Part shown: positions 26,251-28,965 of the stretch, one piece after another
Layout of the letters: each line of letters begins with the position of its first letter
Position numbering within the stretch: the stretch's first letter is position 1
IMG/VR virus record: IMGVR_UViG_3300031758_000424
Span: 1-28,965 of that record
Strand: one strand, 5' to 3'
DNA: 28,965 nt
Origin: a virus
Position numbers and translations under genes: made by a program
Notes under the pieces: generated by a model
Told to the model about the DNA's origin: nothing
Database searches by the model: none
What the model saw: only the letters and a program-made list of their open reading frames with translations

Positions 26251-28965
26251 ATGTCAAATCACAAAAATCTTGTCTGGTTTAATAAAGAAGGGGATTATTT
26301 AAATTTTAATTATAATGATGTTGCGGAGAGGTTTGAAGGTAATATCATATTCCATGAAAATTCTACTGATACATTTAGGACTTATGGTTTATACATGTTA
26401 GAAAAGCTACCGGCTTTTGAATATGAACTACCTGGTGAGCTAACTGTTGATAAATTTCAATTATTTAATGAACTTGGTCTACATATGTATGGTGCAAAAT
26501 ATGAAAGTGAATCTTATACAAAAATTGAACCTATCAACAATGATTCAAATTTTTATTCTAAATGGATTTATGGAGATAATTTTGAAAAAAAGTTTCCTGT
26601 TGGAACTCTAATAAGATTTGATGTTCCTTTTTTAGAATTTACTGACGTGACTCAAACATATGCTGTTGTGTCATCCAAGAAAGGCGCTATAATGATTATT
26701 TCTCAGATGGATAATGATACGTTTGAAACTACTTATTTTGAAACATATGGTGGTGACCAAACAGAACTTGATAATCCATCTCCTTATGTTGGTAAAACCA
26801 TTACTGGTCTAAATGCTATTGGTGTTTATGATTATGTCAATAGTCAGTATCTACCTAAAATATCACCTTGGAGTGAACCTTTTTTTTATGATAAGTATTA
26901 TGTTAATAAAAAATTAAATTTAATAAATACTGGGAAACAAGTTGGTGACGAAATAAGTAGACCGCCATTATATTCACCAGTTCCTGTAACAATAAAAAGT
27001 GTTGATTTAGCTGACCAAGTTCATTTCGAATATTCTGTTAGTAAAACTAGCTTACCGCCAGAATCAAATCTTATAATTGAGGTTTTGACAAGAATGGATC
27101 TTCCTAAGATATATGAAGGTGGAATAGAAATCACAGGTGATGGTCGTATCAACATTTCATTTACTCCTAAATTTCCTCAAACTATAAAACCTGGTAAAGA
27201 AATAAAAATCATAAATTCTCAAAACAATTCGAACTTTTTGACAGTTGCTAATATTCCTCGCTGGGATGGTATATTCAATGAAACTTTTTTTGCAACTCAA
27301 TCTCAAGTAATATTCAATAATAAAATATACGAATGTATACAGGCATATACTCAAAGTTTTGGACAAGCTCAAACTTCATCTATTACACCATTAAATAATA
27401 AATTTTGGTCATTACCAACTTATATACCTGTTGAACAGACTACGGTTCAAGAGTCGATTTTATTTGCTCAAATTTATTACACTACGGATAAATATTATTA
27501 TGAAATGTCTTATACACAAAGTGCGCCTGTAACAATGGCTTCTGCTGTAGAAAAGTATGCTGAGGATTTAAAGATATTTAATATAGACCTGTATTATAAA
27601 AATAATAGACTAAGAGCGGACTTGATGTATCCATCTAATTATGCTATAGTCAATTTTTATCATACTGCGGTTGGACCAACTTATTCTATGGGTTCATTTA
27701 ATAGGGCGTATGAAAAGTTAATTCAAACAAAAGAACAATTAAATTATGAATTAAATTATAATTTTTCTGAAAACTTTAGTTATAATATAGTTTTTACTGA
27801 TTTAGATGAATTCGGATTAAAAATAATCATAAACGGAATGGTTTATGAAGAAGAAATCGCTTATGTTTATTCTGGTGCGACTCTTGATATGGAGAGAACA
27901 ATTGATAAAACATTAAGAAGATGGTTGGTAAGAAATTATCTAAGACTTTATGTTCTTGGAATCAGAGTTGAGTTAAAATATGTTGGTAATTATACTTCAA
28001 TATTTTACAATGCAATTATCGTAAAAACTCAATATCCAAACGTACCGATGGTCATCGATAGAGTTGAAGTTGGAACTGCTGCAAAATTTCATATTGAGCA
28101 TTCTAAGGTAACTTTCAACTCAGGAAGTTATTCTATACCATATGTAAATGTTAAAATAAATGGTGAGGAGTATATTACAGAATCGGTTTATTACGCCTCG
28201 ACTAATGTTGTTGATATACCGACTACACTTCAGAATTGGGTTAATGCTTATTCTGAAGAATTGGCACTTATTGGTTATTTAATTACTAATATAAATTATG
28301 TTCTTAAATTTGATGTGACTCAATTGGAAGTTCCATTGAACCTTAGTATTATCACTGGTCGTGTAAATTTACCCGGCTTACAAGATTATACTTTAGTCGA
28401 AAAAATAAAGGGTAATCATGGTATGTTGATTGCTTCGAATCAAATAATGTTACCAGAGGCATCAACTGCTTCATTTGAGTCAGAAGGATTTGCTACTGGT
28501 AGAGTTATTTCAATTAATAATACGGTTTTCCCATGGAATAATCAAGAATACAATGTCACTTTTTTAGATCCACACGTCATGAATATAAGTTATCAGGGTC
28601 CATTTTGGGGATTAACTGATAGTATTTGTAGTTCTTCTGCTTATGTGACACTTGCTTTTGATACCGGTTTTGGACAGACCGCTTGTGCTTTACCGGTCGC
28701 TCCTACTGGTGGAACTGGAAATGGTGCGCCTTTTTCAATAGACTCATTCAGTCCAGGCTTTAGTATAACTGTAAATCCAAATAATTATGAAATTAACAAT
28801 TTAGATTTATCTGGTTTTGTTGGTTCGGGTAATTTGGTCGATATAAAGTATGTTCAGGTTTCAAATTCAATATATGCTTTCGGAGATGGTGTTAATGTCA
28901 TCGATTCTAATACTGGTCTTCATTATGCTACGATAGAGTTTACAGGTAATACTCAAAGTATTGAG
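26251..28965 (+). CDS. Large virion protein, tail/baseplate or fibre type (5' part)
   Basis: Open from the ATG at 26251 to the window edge: 905 codons without a stop. Composition is that of a phage surface or baseplate protein: beta-rich, many Tyr, Asn, Thr and Ser, few Cys. Around residues 345-390 SQVIFNNKIYECIQAYT...NNKFWSL resembles a small carbohydrate-binding module (CBM5/12-like V-x-Y-x-C...W). Two related segments occur in tandem, one with INGMVYEEEIAYVYSGATLD and one with INGEEYITESVYYASTNVVD, about 105 residues apart. The last residues (YVQVSNSIYAFGDGVNVID) look like one blade of a beta-propeller. A tail-fibre, baseplate or adhesin role is likely. The exact protein is not recognised. 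Confidence 0.75.
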   Translation, partial: MSNHKNLVWFNKEGDYLNFNYNDVAERFEGNIIFHENSTDTFRTYGLYMLEKLPAFEYELPGELTVDKFQLFNELGLHMYGAKYESESYTKIEPINNDSNFYSKWIYGDNFEKKFPVGTLIRFDVPFLEFTDVTQTYAVVSSKKGAIMIISQMDNDTFETTYFETYGGDQTELDNPSPYVGKTITGLNAIGVYDYVNSQYLPKISPWSEPFFYDKYYVNKKLNLINTGKQVGDEISRPPLYSPVPVTIKSVDLADQVHFEYSVSKTSLPPESNLIIEVLTRMDLPKIYEGGIEITGDGRINISFTPKFPQTIKPGKEIKIINSQNNSNFLTVANIPRWDGIFNETFFATQSQVIFNNKIYECIQAYTQSFGQAQTSSITPLNNKFWSLPTYIPVEQTTVQESILFAQIYYTTDKYYYEMSYTQSAPVTMASAVEKYAEDLKIFNIDLYYKNNRLRADLMYPSNYAIVNFYHTAVGPTYSMGSFNRAYEKLIQTKEQLNYELNYNFSENFSYNIVFTDLDEFGLKIIINGMVYEEEIAYVYSGATLDMERTIDKTLRRWLVRNYLRLYVLGIRVELKYVGNYTSIFYNAIIVKTQYPNVPMVIDRVEVGTAAKFHIEHSKVTFNSGSYSIPYVNVKINGEEYITESVYYASTNVVDIPTTLQNWVNAYSEELALIGYLITNINYVLKFDVTQLEVPLNLSIITGRVNLPGLQDYTLVEKIKGNHGMLIASNQIMLPEASTASFESEGFATGRVISINNTVFPWNNQEYNVTFLDPHVMNISYQGPFWGLTDSICSSSAYVTLAFDTGFGQTACALPVAPTGGTGNGAPFSIDSFSPGFSITVNPNNYEINNLDLSGFVGSGNLVDIKYVQVSNSIYAFGDGVNVIDSNTGLHYATIEFTGNTQSIE

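Noticed and set aside
1-28965. Integrated prophage or insertion sequence
   Set aside because: I see no integrase, transposase, attachment-site repeats or bacterial flanking genes.

Overview
The window is a piece of the genome of a large T4-like tailed phage. Four head-morphogenesis proteins are recognisable: a gp4-type head-completion nuclease, a gp20-type portal, a gp21-type prohead protease fused to a scaffold-like repeat region, and a gp23-type major capsid protein. A gp55-type late sigma factor is also present. The DNA is strongly AT-rich, and start codons lack Shine-Dalgarno sequences and are often preceded by A-rich leaders. This fits a phage of Bacteroidota (for example flavobacteria), but the host assignment is an inference.

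Layout. 1-0.6 kb: end of an upstream gene, a terminator and the late sigma factor. 0.6-1.7 kb: a complete type II glutamine synthetase, an unusual phage cargo gene. 1.7-4 kb: small unknown genes, a membrane protein and the head-completion nuclease. 4-13 kb: portal, a reverse-strand operon (Zn-ribbon protein, RNase R-like exonuclease, two unknowns), protease-scaffold fusion and major capsid protein. 13-26.2 kb: an accessory region of about 20 genes on both strands. It holds an isolated NFACT-R domain, a metallopeptidase, a very acidic protein, a tmRNA gene, a NADAR protein, an adenine methyltransferase, a ligase-like nucleotidyltransferase, two Nudix proteins, a putative ADP-ribosyltransferase, a cupin-like protein and several unknowns. 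26.25 kb to the end: the first 905 codons of a large virion-type protein.

Two signals tie the accessory region together. First, about 13 of its proteins begin with nearly the same short peptide, roughly M-K-x-L/I-K-x-F/Y followed by (I/L/F)-x-E-(S/A/N/E). In T4, a peptide of this form (MKTYQEF...E) targets internal proteins into the prohead and is cut off by the gp21 protease. The same (I/L)-x-E pattern appears in the window's major capsid protein (SINE|N) and in each 14-residue repeat of its scaffold region. I infer that this phage packs an arsenal of enzymes into its head and injects them with the DNA: a metallopeptidase, a Nudix enzyme, a ligase-like enzyme, an ADP-ribosyltransferase-like protein, an NFACT-R protein and an acidic possible DNA mimic. 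Second, transcription units begin with TTTAATATATA or a close variant. In front of several packaging-tagged genes this motif ends only 4-5 bases before the ATG, which suggests leaderless mRNAs from a gp55-type promoter.

A further theme is ribosome rescue. The tmRNA, the stand-alone NFACT-R domain (RNA-binding part of RqcH/NEMF) and the RNase R-like exonuclease all belong to pathways that handle stalled ribosomes and non-stop mRNAs. The tmRNA tag is long (31 codons) and ends in LSLV rather than the usual ALAA-type degron, so the phage may be redirecting rescue.
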